Source: Barnesiella sp. WM24 (GTDB lineage Bacteria; Bacteroidota; Bacteroidia; Bacteroidales; Muribaculaceae). From it: 64,000 bases of DNA. Each line of letters begins with the position of its first letter. Within the stretch, counting starts at the first letter, position 1. A program made the position numbers and the translations under genes. Positions 8,195 to 15,330 of this stretch are shown here, piece by piece. The stretch is from positions 1 to 64,000 of the forward strand of contig NZ_SPPC01000005.1 of NCBI RefSeq assembly GCF_004570975.1, given 5' to 3'. The notes under the pieces are model-generated. The model saw nothing but the letters and a program-made list of their open reading frames with translations. It searched no databases and was not told the origin of the DNA.

Positions 8195-8443
8195 ATGGGT
8201 AAGAAACCCGGAAAGAGTTATCAAAAGAGAGTTACAGACATCAACAGGATATATGACCAACACGCCAAACAAGGAATTCCCAACCGGGAAATATGGCGCA
8301 GGTACATATATCCTGTGTATGGTATCTGTGAGCGTACTTTTTACAACCTTTTGAAAGCTCCGACCAAGCCGGGTTTCAGTGAAACATTACCCAATTTACC
8401 CAATCTTTTCGATATGTTTGACAATAAGAACGATGGCGAATAA
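8195..8443 (+). CDS. Small basic protein, possible HTH
   Basis: 82 aa, basic N-terminus (KKPGKSYQKR) and a possible helix-turn-helix near residues 35-60 (REIWRRY ... CERTFYNLLK). It ends 10 bases inside the gpG-like gene. Being the last small gene before structural genes, it is a candidate middle or late activator (Mor/C-type role), but I cannot show this. Confidence 0.5.
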   Translation: MGKKPGKSYQKRVTDINRIYDQHAKQGIPNREIWRRYIYPVYGICERTFYNLLKAPTKPGFSETLPNLPNLFDMFDNKNDGE

Positions 8444-8990
8444 TTATGACCAAATAATCAAAAATATCCTCCGCGACATACAAGTGGAGATGACCGATGA
8501 GTTTGACCGCAATTTCGAACGACAGGCCTTCTTCTCCGAGGCATGGCAACGCAGGAAGAGTCCCACTCGCCCCGGTGGTCATATCCTTGTTGACAGCGGC
8601 GGTCTTCGCCGGAGCATCATGAGCTATCAGACCGAGAACAGTATCGTGTTCCGAACCGAACATCCAGCAGCGGCCATTCATAACGAGGGCGGTGAAATCA
8701 AGGTAACCGCTAAAATGAAACGCTTCTTTTGGTATAAATACTATTCGGCCACAGGCTCCTTTGGCAGACGCAAGGACGGCTCACTGCGCAAGGATAAGAG
8801 AACGGTACAATTGTCAACCGAGGCAGAGTTCTGGAAATTCATGGCATTAATGAAAGTTGGATCCACAATCAGGATACCGCGCCGACGATTCCTTGGTACA
8901 GCTCCGGAGGTCGAGCAGACAGTCCGACAAATTATCGAAGAGAATATCACAGAATTTTTCAACACCGATTTTGACATCATAGAACGATGA
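8433..8990 (+). CDS. Phage virion morphogenesis protein (Mu gpG-like)
   Basis: 185 aa from the ATG at 8433, chosen over 8379 because the latter is deep in the upstream gene. The segment SPTRPGGHILVDSGGLRRSI is characteristic of the phage virion morphogenesis/tail completion family that includes Mu gpG, and RRRFLGTAPE near the C-terminus is also typical. It probably acts at head-tail joining. It is encoded at the end of the early/middle operon, far from the other structural genes. Confidence 0.75.
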   Translation: MANNYDQIIKNILRDIQVEMTDEFDRNFERQAFFSEAWQRRKSPTRPGGHILVDSGGLRRSIMSYQTENSIVFRTEHPAAAIHNEGGEIKVTAKMKRFFWYKYYSATGSFGRRKDGSLRKDKRTVQLSTEAEFWKFMALMKVGSTIRIPRRRFLGTAPEVEQTVRQIIEENITEFFNTDFDIIER

Positions 8991-9469
8991 GAGAAGAATT
9001 ATACCGTAAACTCAAGGCTCAGCTTGAGACATTGTGTATCAATGCATCCGGAGAGTATTTTGAATGCTCAAGCGAAGCGGATGCCGATGATTCACTATAT
9101 CCTCGTGCGATAAAACACATAGATCTTTGGAATCATAATATTGAGTTCATCGAACAAGAGAACGCATGGGCACGACCGGCTGTATTCATCGAGTTCGTGC
9201 CTTTTAAGTGGCGTGCTATCGTGCCTGGAGTTGAATACCGGGCTAAACCTCTAATTAATCTCCACATAGTGACCGACTGGGCGGAGCAAAAGAATATCGG
9301 CGAGTTCCAGCTGCTCGATAAGATTCATGGACTGCTTGCCGGGCTGGAGGGTGAGACTTTTATGGAATTTGACATTGACAGTTCTGCCACCAATCATAAT
9401 CACGAGGATATTGTAGAAAACATTGAGACATTTACTTGTGTAGGTTTTAGACATTTACATAAGAATTGA
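8987..9469 (+). CDS. Probable tail terminator-like protein
   Basis: 160 aa, start overlapping the gpG-like stop by four bases. The pattern (N-terminal helix, central WARPAVFIEF strand, LINLHIVTDW strand, then QLLDKIHGLL helix) matches small tail terminator/gp37-like proteins that follow the head-tail joining protein in many siphophages. Identification rests on context and secondary-structure pattern. Confidence 0.5.
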   Translation: MREELYRKLKAQLETLCINASGEYFECSSEADADDSLYPRAIKHIDLWNHNIEFIEQENAWARPAVFIEFVPFKWRAIVPGVEYRAKPLINLHIVTDWAEQKNIGEFQLLDKIHGLLAGLEGETFMEFDIDSSATNHNHEDIVENIETFTCVGFRHLHKN

Positions 9470-9470
9470 T

Positions 9471-9478
9471 TATTTTTG
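9471..9478 (+). promoter_or_regulatory. -7 box for the lipoprotein gene
   Basis: TATTTTTG matches TAnnTTTG 16 bases before the ATG at 9494. No clear TTTG -33 element is seen at the right distance. Together with the terminator at 9846 it makes the downstream gene a self-contained unit. Confidence 0.5.
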
Positions 9479-9493
9479 CAAAAAAATACGGAC

Positions 9494-9823
9494 ATGAAGA
9501 AGGCTATATTGTTTATTTCACTGATTATTCTCCTTGTATCATGCAAAGAGGAGCTGGAGATTGAAGGGCATCCTGAAAATCAGTATGGGGTAATTTTTGA
9601 GAATTATACCAATGGGCAACTGTACATTCAGAGTCATCAATTAGTCATGGGGATGCCCGAAATTTATCCCGGAGAATCTACTGACCCAATTTATGGCAAT
9701 ACTCCGAATGTAAGCATTACCTATTTTGGAGAAGGCACACATTTCCAAAAAATCGAAAAAGAGATTATACTTACTAAGGATAAGATTAGTACAATAAGAC
9801 TTGAATATCCCCCTGTCTCATAA
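9494..9823 (+). CDS. Phage-encoded lipoprotein (moron-like)
   Basis: 109 aa. Signal peptide and lipobox at residues 1-17 (LLVSC with Cys as the acylated residue), then a short beta-rich mature domain. The ATG at 9494 is chosen over 9476 because it gives a normal signal peptide. The gene has its own -7 box and a terminator, so it can be expressed from a lysogen independently of phage operons. Phage lipoproteins often cause superinfection exclusion or change the surface; that is inference here. No homologous family recognised. Confidence 0.7.
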   Translation: MKKAILFISLIILLVSCKEELEIEGHPENQYGVIFENYTNGQLYIQSHQLVMGMPEIYPGESTDPIYGNTPNVSITYFGEGTHFQKIEKEIILTKDKISTIRLEYPPVS

Positions 9824-9845
9824 ACACATTGTATCACAAGAAAAG

Positions 9846-9877
9846 AGAGCCGTTACCTTATTGAGTGACGGCTCTTT
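9846..9877. terminator. Hairpin terminator between convergent genes
   Basis: AGAGCCGT pairs with ACGGCTCT around a 14-base loop and is followed by TTT on the plus strand; A-rich sequence on the other side makes it work for the minus-strand methylase gene as well. Confidence 0.7.
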
Positions 9878-9903
9878 TGCGATATATGAGCCCGGAAATG
9901 ACC

Positions 9904-10749
9904 TTATGTGGCATTGTAAGTCGGTGACGTGAATAACATCATGTCAGTATAATGGGCATTGTAGTTCATCGTCGCGTTAAACTCCTTGCGGCTGCAACGC
10001 TCGAACGGGTTGCCGAGTGACGGGTTGCGGCCCATCCATTCGCACAACTCCACGAGGCATGATTTCTCGGAAGTAAAATAAACAAAGTTATGGCCCGACA
10101 GCACCGACAGCACATCGAGGTAATCCGCGAGTCGCCAGTACATGCGGTATGTGCCCACGTCGGTAGACAGATAAGGCGGGTCTACGAGGAACACCACACC
10201 GGGCACATCCTTGAAACGCTCGAACAGTTCCCGGTAGTCGCACGATTCAATTTCCAGTCCGGCGAGATAATCCGGACATTCGGCATATCCGGCCTTGCGC
10301 ACATTATTGTAGAGCGTTTCCTTGCGCATCTCCGGGATGCTCATCTTATACTTCATAGAGAACATTAGCGACGAGGACAGGGTGATGAAGTCGAGGTAGC
10401 CTGTTTCCTGCTCTTCCTGCTTAAGCAGGGCGAATATACGCTCCCTTGCCTCTCCTGTAATGGGCTTGTGCCGCCCGAAACCGTCGGATATTGGTCTGAT
10501 AAGGTCAAGTAGGACATTGGTGCGCGGAATATTGGCTATGCGCAGCCGGTAGTCGTCGAAGTCATTGTAGATGACCCGTGAATCGGGATGGGTGTGCTTG
10601 GTGATGTGTGACAACAGTCCCGAGCCACCGAAAAGGTCAACGAAGACGGTGCCGGCCGGATATTGCTTTATTACTTCGATGAAGTGTTTGGCGAACATAC
10701 GCTTCTGCCCGACGAATGGCAGGGGAGCGGACAGATAAAGGCGGCTCAT
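9904..10749 (-). CDS. D12-class DNA adenine N6-methyltransferase
   Basis: 281 aa. Motif X PFVGQKR (residues about 11-17), motif I DLFGGSG (about 38-44) and motif IV DPPY (about 191-194) define a Dam-like D12-class enzyme that methylates the exocyclic amine of adenine. Target site cannot be read from sequence. Its ATG overlaps the stop of the TS-like gene (ATGA), so the two are translationally coupled. In Mu the comparable slot is filled by the mom DNA modification genes; here a methylase with a nucleotide-modifying partner may serve anti-restriction. No restriction enzyme is nearby. Confidence 0.85.
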   Translation of the reverse strand: MSRLYLSAPLPFVGQKRMFAKHFIEVIKQYPAGTVFVDLFGGSGLLSHITKHTHPDSRVIYNDFDDYRLRIANIPRTNVLLDLIRPISDGFGRHKPITGEARERIFALLKQEEQETGYLDFITLSSSLMFSMKYKMSIPEMRKETLYNNVRKAGYAECPDYLAGLEIESCDYRELFERFKDVPGVVFLVDPPYLSTDVGTYRMYWRLADYLDVLSVLSGHNFVYFTSEKSCLVELCEWMGRNPSLGNPFERCSRKEFNATMNYNAHYTDMMLFTSPTYNAT

Positions 10750-11390
10750 ACGTTCAGTTCGAATTTGACGCTGTCCTCTCCGGCGAGAAGTCGGCGGGTA
10801 TTGTCAATATTGTTGTCATACACATGTACGTTGCCCAGGAACAGTGTTATTGACTTGAGGGGGAAGTCGATGTGCCGGGCCATGAGGTAGAGGTGGTATA
10901 TGTCGGCCGGCAGTCCGAGGTTGGCGTCGGAGCTGCGCTGGTAGGCGGACACCACCAGCTCGCCGTCCTCGATCTGGAACTGAACGAGTGACAAGCATGG
11001 GGTCTGATTGCTCTCTGCCTCGGTCGCTCCGAGGAACAGCACATAGTTCTTTGACGGTCGACGCTCGGTATTGATCCTGGCGAGCAGCGGCGGGAGCTTC
11101 TCGAAATAGGTGGGATAGGAGTTGACCAGGATCGAACCACAGTAGTCCCACCAGTTTATGCCGGCCTCGCGGTACTTCTCCACAGAGCGCTCGCCGCTCA
11201 TGAAGAGCCTCAGCTCGGAGCGTAGCTTCTTGCGGGCCAGTCCGTGTCCCTCGAAAATTTCAAGCAGGTCGGCAGGAGTAAGTGAGAGCTGCTCATTGAT
11301 AAGGTAAGTTATATTGCCCTTCTTGTTGACCTGGTGCCTGCCGTTGTCAAGAATCCTGGCGAGGATTTGGTGATATTTGTTGCGTGCCAT
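10746..11390 (-). CDS. Thymidylate-synthase-fold enzyme, predicted dCMP-type
   Basis: 214 aa from the ATG at 11390 (27 bases inside the longest frame). Alignment by eye to ThyA is clear: E59 in SELRLF matches the catalytic Glu of HELLWF, INWWDY matches the active-site Trp region, C132 in TPC is the nucleophile, QRSSD (151-155) is the phosphate and folate motif QRSCD, and VHVY (188-191) matches THLY. The Asn that selects dUMP (PFNIA in ThyA) is Asp163 (PADIY). Asn to Asp at this site is the signature of dCMP hydroxymethylases, and the same change turns L. casei TS into a dCMP methylase. His after the Cys is Leu, and the protein is about 50 residues shorter than ThyA. Operon with adenine methylase. 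Confidence 0.8.
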   Translation of the reverse strand: MARNKYHQILARILDNGRHQVNKKGNITYLINEQLSLTPADLLEIFEGHGLARKKLRSELRLFMSGERSVEKYREAGINWWDYCGSILVNSYPTYFEKLPPLLARINTERRPSKNYVLFLGATEAESNQTPCLSLVQFQIEDGELVVSAYQRSSDANLGLPADIYHLYLMARHIDFPLKSITLFLGNVHVYDNNIDNTRRLLAGEDSVKFELNV

Positions 11391-11460
11391 TTCTGTTGAT
11401 TGTTGGTGATGGTGCAAAGGTAGACATGCGCCATCAGCGGCACACTATCGGAATTGGGAA

Positions 11461-11733
11461 TCACACTGCACGCGGATTGCAGTCATTCTTTGCCGGGCAA
11501 ATCGGCAGAGCCGATGACTGGAAACGCTTTATCAGGCTGTATACCTTCCTCTCGCTCACGCCATATTTGTCGGCCAGAACCGCCACTGCATACGATACCT
11601 TGTCGCCGGCGCCGACCATATTGTTGAAGTCAACAAAAAGGTCGATGTAGGCGATGTCCTCGAGCCTTACGCCAATGCGGCGCAGTCTTTCGAGCAGTTC
11701 GCGGTTGAAATTCAGCACTTCAAATATTGTCAT
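11461..11733 (-). CDS. Small HTH protein (Mor-like position)
   Basis: 90 aa. The C-terminal half contains LADKYGVSERKVYSLIKRF, a helix-turn-helix recognition region like that in Mor/C-type activators and small sigma-like regulators. The N-terminus is a leucine-rich helix. It is first in the minus-strand block with the TS-like and methylase genes (71-base gap). Its start lies a few bases from a divergent promoter for the structured RNA at 11761. It may regulate this block or the late operons. Confidence 0.5.
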   Translation of the reverse strand: MTIFEVLNFNRELLERLRRIGVRLEDIAYIDLFVDFNNMVGAGDKVSYAVAVLADKYGVSERKVYSLIKRFQSSALPICPAKNDCNPRAV

Positions 11734-11756
11734 GTCGGCGAAAATTGCTAATTTTG
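11727..11756 (+). promoter_or_regulatory. Promoter reading into the structured RNA
   Basis: TTG at 11727-11729 and TAATTTTG at 11749-11756, spacing 19, fit the Bacteroides consensus on the plus strand. Transcription would start at about 11761, exactly at the first base of the outer stem of the RNA. Confidence 0.55.
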
Positions 11757-11760
11757 CAGT

Positions 11761-11900
11761 GTCTCACTTATTCAAATAAACACCGTATCATGGGCTGGGA
11801 AGGCATTTGCCCCCGGCGGCCCGTGATACGGTGTTTGTTGTTAAAGAGTAAGTGAGACGACTATTTAACAGGCCGGGGGCATTTTTTGTGCCCCCGGAAA
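11761..11900 (+). ncRNA. Highly structured phage RNA with possible pseudoknot
   Basis: Outer stem GTCTCACTTA (11761-11770) pairs perfectly with TAAGTGAGAC (11849-11858). Inside, after an asymmetric bubble of 7 and 12 bases, an 18-bp stem (11778-11795 with 11819-11836, one G-U) carries a 23-base loop. TGCCCCCGGC in that loop (11808-11817) is complementary over 10 bases to GCCGGGGGCA (11872-11881), which alternatively forms a 9-bp hairpin with TGCCCCCGG (11889-11897). So the 3' segment can make either a pseudoknot or a hairpin. A promoter ends five bases upstream. No coding frame of note. Family unknown. Confidence 0.6.
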
Positions 11901-11932
11901 AAGCTTTGGATTAAAACTCAGTTATATGTCGG

Positions 11933-12463
11933 TCAGAATTCGAGACCGATACCTCCGAATAAGGTATGCCGAGTCGCTCCAAGGTTTACGATAAGCTTCC
12001 TGTGATTGAACACCAGATGTGCCCCGTAATCAAATTTATATTTTATGTTTGTGGTCACCTTGTTGTCAATCCCTGTCAGATTTCCGAATGCATCGTATGA
12101 TAACTTCCAATCATATCCATCTGTCTGCACTTCCCCCACTCCGGCGACTCCGATAACTGGAATGACGCGCAATGATTTTATGACTGGAATCTGGTAACCG
12201 AACTGGAACATAAAGGATGCATCCTCGTTCCAAGTGTCAAGGCGGGGGTCGTTTTCATGAGTCGAACCAAAGCCGCCGATTGTGAGGTGAAAGCCTCGAA
12301 CAGTGGCTCCAAGACCATACACTGCCACACGTCCAGAAGGTGAATAACCACCATTGACGGAGATGTTCCATTTGTGATTTACCGTGTTGAAAGGGAACCA
12401 GTCGGTGGCTGCCGCCGAGAAATGGAGCGCCAGCACCATGAGCAGAAATGTGATTTTTTTCAT
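11933..12463 (-). CDS. Small secreted/outer-membrane beta-barrel-like protein
   Basis: 176 aa from the ATG at 12463, where a signal peptide (KKITFLLMVLALHFSAAA) begins; the longer frame starts before the promoter. The mature part is beta-rich with alternating hydrophobic residues and ends in GGIGLEF, a terminal aromatic typical of outer-membrane barrels. It has its own promoter (12524-12531). As an independently expressed surface protein within the prophage it is a candidate moron. Not recognised as a named family. Confidence 0.6.
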   Translation of the reverse strand: MKKITFLLMVLALHFSAAATDWFPFNTVNHKWNISVNGGYSPSGRVAVYGLGATVRGFHLTIGGFGSTHENDPRLDTWNEDASFMFQFGYQIPVIKSLRVIPVIGVAGVGEVQTDGYDWKLSYDAFGNLTGIDNKVTTNIKYKFDYGAHLVFNHRKLIVNLGATRHTLFGGIGLEF

Positions 12464-12523
12464 TGGTTTATATTTTGAAGGATGAATTGTGCCCAAGCGA
12501 TGAAGATATTGATCTGTCAATGG

Positions 12524-12531
12524 CAAAGTTA
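12524..12531 (-). promoter_or_regulatory. -7 box for the barrel-like gene
   Basis: TAACTTTG read on the minus strand matches TAnnTTTG, about 60 bases before the ATG at 12463. It leaves an untranslated leader of about 55 bases. Confidence 0.5.
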
Positions 12532-12584
12532 CGCAAAATTTTACATTAAATCCCATAAATCAGGACAAATCTATCCCATAAACT

Positions 12585-12614
12585 TTTGTGTTTCAAGAAT
12601 TGTTCCTATCTTTG
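12585..12614 (+). promoter_or_regulatory. Promoter for a short plus-strand RNA
   Basis: TTTG (12585-12588) and TATCTTTG (12607-12614) with an 18-base spacer. There is no plus-strand gene downstream, only two hairpins and a T run, so the product would be a short RNA. Confidence 0.55.
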
Positions 12615-12619
12615 TACTA

Positions 12620-12690
12620 ACGATTCCGTGGCTAATGACCACCGATTCGTTGCAGAAGGAGGAATGAGCGATCATTCCTCTGACTTTTTA
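12620..12690 (+). ncRNA. Candidate short RNA antisense to the MuF gene end
   Basis: Predicted transcript of about 70 bases. First hairpin at 12621-12649 has two mismatches. The second is GAGGAATGA-GCGA-TCATTCCTC (12659-12680), a perfect 9-bp stem with a tetraloop, followed by TGAC and TTTTT, a good intrinsic terminator on this strand. The 3' part overlaps the last codons and stop of the minus-strand MuF gene. It may regulate that gene or simply end convergent transcription. Confidence 0.45.
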
Positions 12691-14006
12691 TATAGCAGCC
12701 TTAGGTGGCCATTTTCGTTTAACCATACTTCTGAGATATGATGACCATCCTTTAACCGTTGATTTATTACGCGCTTCATGTACGCGTCAGTAAGGTCTGG
12801 TTTGTCAATGATAATTCGGTCAGATTGTTTTAGTCCGTGGTTTACCATATTAGAGAAAGCGCGTTTGGGATTGTCGGTCACAAAGCCCTCATGCTCGTAC
12901 CAGTAATCGTCTATTTTTAGGTCAGGACACTTGCCGTAATAACGGGTTCCGCGTAGCGAGCCGTATACACAGTCGTATTCAAACCTTGCAGGGCGAGTCA
13001 TTTTGGGCGTCAGAACAACCCTTGCGCCATCGGCGGCAAAATGCCGTGCGACAGACAGCAGCCGATCATAATCCCCGTCAGTACGATCGACAAGGTGACT
13101 TATCTCGATTGTGCCTTTGCCGTGCTTTATCACTTCGCCCCGTAGCTGTTCACATTGGTGAACGAGGGCACATGCCTGGCACACCTCGTTATCCGGCACA
13201 AACGCCAGTTTGCGGCCTTTGCCACCTTTCGCGATAGGGCAGGTCGAGCAACGGCGGATGGTATATGGATTGTAGTCCGGGACGGATTTGCCCTCCTTGC
13301 CGGCGTTGAACCGAAAGATACCTTTTGTGTCGCGCTGCAGGGCCTCATCTCCAAGGCGCATCGCCTCGTCATGGGGAGTTTCAGGATACTTTGATTTGCG
13401 CACCTGGACGACAGTGCAGCGGCAGTTCCAACCGTTCGGCGGGTAGAACTCCTCCCAGAATGAATCAGAAAGCGGCAGAGTCACACGGTCGAGTGCGGCA
13501 TGTTCCGGGCGCACCTTGTCATCGCGCTGTGTACGGTACTGGAGATTGTATCGGTCGCCGTCGCGCATGAACTGCTCCCACCGGCCGGCCATCTCCGCAG
13601 ATGCGGCCACGAAGTTATATTCAGCCCGGAGGTAATTGGAATTATAGGTTTTGTCGATGCTTTGAACATCATTCAAAAACCGTTCGAATGGCTTTCTATT
13701 GCCGTTCTCGTCAAGCAGCGACGGGAACGCCTCGTGCAGCTCATGAAATGCCTTCATGCCGGAGAAAATGTAATTCGACCGGGTCAGGCGCCGGCGCATC
13801 GCATCAGACATCTCCAACTTCTGAAAGGCAGAGTCGAGAGCCGAGGCATGAGCATTGACAAACTCCTGCACAGCCGGATCGGCTACAAGCTCGACACGGA
13901 ACTGCGCTCCTTGCTCTTTGAAAAGCGACTTCATCATGCCTGAGAACAGCAAGGACAGACGCTTGCGCAAATCATCGCCGGGAGCGGCAAGGTTCTCTAT
14001 GACCAC
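12672..14006 (-). CDS. MuF head protein with toxin-like C-terminus
   Basis: 444 aa from a GTG. Residues about 100-215 form the Mu gp30/SPP1 gp7 (MuF) domain, with the hallmark TLPLSDSFWEEFYPPNGWNC(RC). A cysteine cluster follows (CSTCPIAKG, CQACALVHQC). Residues about 340-444 (CPDLKIDDYWYE, QSDRIIIDK, EVWLNENGHLRLLY) resemble the CdiA-type tRNase/BECR nuclease domains fused to MuF in other phages. Coding-like sequence continues in frame upstream to about 14063 (SPSDYEGLHRRYA), so the real start is probably there at a non-ATG codon. Last gene of the leftward head operon. No immunity gene recognised. Confidence 0.75.
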   Translation of the reverse strand: MVIENLAAPGDDLRKRLSLLFSGMMKSLFKEQGAQFRVELVADPAVQEFVNAHASALDSAFQKLEMSDAMRRRLTRSNYIFSGMKAFHELHEAFPSLLDENGNRKPFERFLNDVQSIDKTYNSNYLRAEYNFVAASAEMAGRWEQFMRDGDRYNLQYRTQRDDKVRPEHAALDRVTLPLSDSFWEEFYPPNGWNCRCTVVQVRKSKYPETPHDEAMRLGDEALQRDTKGIFRFNAGKEGKSVPDYNPYTIRRCSTCPIAKGGKGRKLAFVPDNEVCQACALVHQCEQLRGEVIKHGKGTIEISHLVDRTDGDYDRLLSVARHFAADGARVVLTPKMTRPARFEYDCVYGSLRGTRYYGKCPDLKIDDYWYEHEGFVTDNPKRAFSNMVNHGLKQSDRIIIDKPDLTDAYMKRVINQRLKDGHHISEVWLNENGHLRLLYKKSEE

Positions 14007-14059
14007 TCCATCGAGTAAGGAGGCATAGCGTCTGTGCAGCCCCTCGTAGTCAGAGGGGC

Positions 14060-15328
14060 TCAGTCGAAAAAATGTTTTTTCTCCTCTTTGTCGTTATCAT
14101 CTTCTTTGCCATTTTCAGCCGAGGAGAGAGTCATAGGATTGCGTCGTTCACCGACCGGCATATTGTATTTGTCGGCGAAATACGACGGGTCGACCTCGTA
14201 GCGGTCGACAATCATTGTTTCGTATGCCACCTGCTGCTCCGGCGTATAGTCAACCGCGTCATTCCACTCGAAGCGCAGCCCTTTGACCGGGAAGCCGTGC
14301 AGAACCATGATGGGGATAAGTTGATTGTTTATGATGTCGCGCAGGAAGTCGCGGTCAGACTCCACCAGATTCATGAACACCTCGAGGTGGGTCTGTGACT
14401 GGGAGAGCGACGAGCCGTCCTCGATGGTCATGGTCTGACCTATCACCAGTTTTGACAATTCAGAGTTGGCGCGATCGATTCTCTTGTCATAGACGTTGAA
14501 GGCATCCCCCTTGCCGGATTCCACGAACTGAATCTCCGTTTCCATGCCGGCAACCATGCCCTGGTTGGCTCCGCCGTTGTAGATCATGTCCTGCAGACGC
14601 TTGAACTCATTCGGGTCGCGGGTCGATGTGCGGGCTATTCTCCACGGCATGCCGAATATTTCCGCGAAACAATCCCAGAACGTCATCGCGTGCTTTTTGG
14701 GGATGGTATGAAGTGCGGCCTTCAGCAGCAACCCGAGGTCATCCGGACGCCCGGCCTCGATAAGCCAGTCGCGCCAGGGCCGCTCCCGGAACTCGATGCC
14801 GGTTTCCCAGTTCATGCCCACGCGCTGCACCACTCGACCCTTTTCAGGAATTACATGCTTGCGGGGTATGAGCGACACACTGGAGAAAGCCGGGTGGCCG
14901 TCGCCGTCGGTAATGACATCGCCAAGCTCGATGAGCGAGTGGCCGTACCATATCGACTCCAGGCAGAGCCGGCACAAGTCCTTGAACCAGGACTGGTCGA
15001 ACAGGTGCCCTGCGGCATCGTCCTGGTCGCCGTTCTCATTGACGAGTTTGAACGAGCGTGACATAACAAACCCCACGCGCTGCTGTATGCAGCCCGAAAG
15101 ATGCGAGTCGGTCATGGCGTCGCGGTAGATGTCGTACAGTTTCTGTCGGGACGGGTGGCGCGGATCAATCGCGCTCTGCCACGCCCGGCGCCAGTCCTCG
15201 ATGTCATTCTTTGAGAAAAACTCCGCATAGCGGTGCAGCTCCAGGATAACGGAGGTCTGCTTTTGTATCCTGCCTTTGGCATCCTTCTGCGCCCGGCTGA
15301 GTTTCGGTCTGTTCTGTCTGCGGCCCAT
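14060..15328 (-). CDS. Portal protein (DUF935, Mu gp29-like)
   Basis: 422 aa. DUF935 features: PRHPSRQKLYDIYRD near the start, WYGHSLIELGD, a motif DPNEFKRLQ, and FMNLVESDRDFLRDIINNQLIP near residues 320-345. In Mu this is gp29, the dodecameric portal for DNA packaging. The ATG at 15328 is preferred over a GTG at 15334. It lies between the gp36-like and MuF genes, the usual head-gene order. Confidence 0.85.
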   Translation of the reverse strand: MGRRQNRPKLSRAQKDAKGRIQKQTSVILELHRYAEFFSKNDIEDWRRAWQSAIDPRHPSRQKLYDIYRDAMTDSHLSGCIQQRVGFVMSRSFKLVNENGDQDDAAGHLFDQSWFKDLCRLCLESIWYGHSLIELGDVITDGDGHPAFSSVSLIPRKHVIPEKGRVVQRVGMNWETGIEFRERPWRDWLIEAGRPDDLGLLLKAALHTIPKKHAMTFWDCFAEIFGMPWRIARTSTRDPNEFKRLQDMIYNGGANQGMVAGMETEIQFVESGKGDAFNVYDKRIDRANSELSKLVIGQTMTIEDGSSLSQSQTHLEVFMNLVESDRDFLRDIINNQLIPIMVLHGFPVKGLRFEWNDAVDYTPEQQVAYETMIVDRYEVDPSYFADKYNMPVGERRNPMTLSSAENGKEDDNDKEEKKHFFD

Positions 15329-15330
15329 AA

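Noticed and set aside
11761-11858. Retron-like ncRNA because of the terminal inverted repeat
   Set aside because: The outer repeat resembles a1/a2, but there is no reverse transcriptase anywhere in the window.
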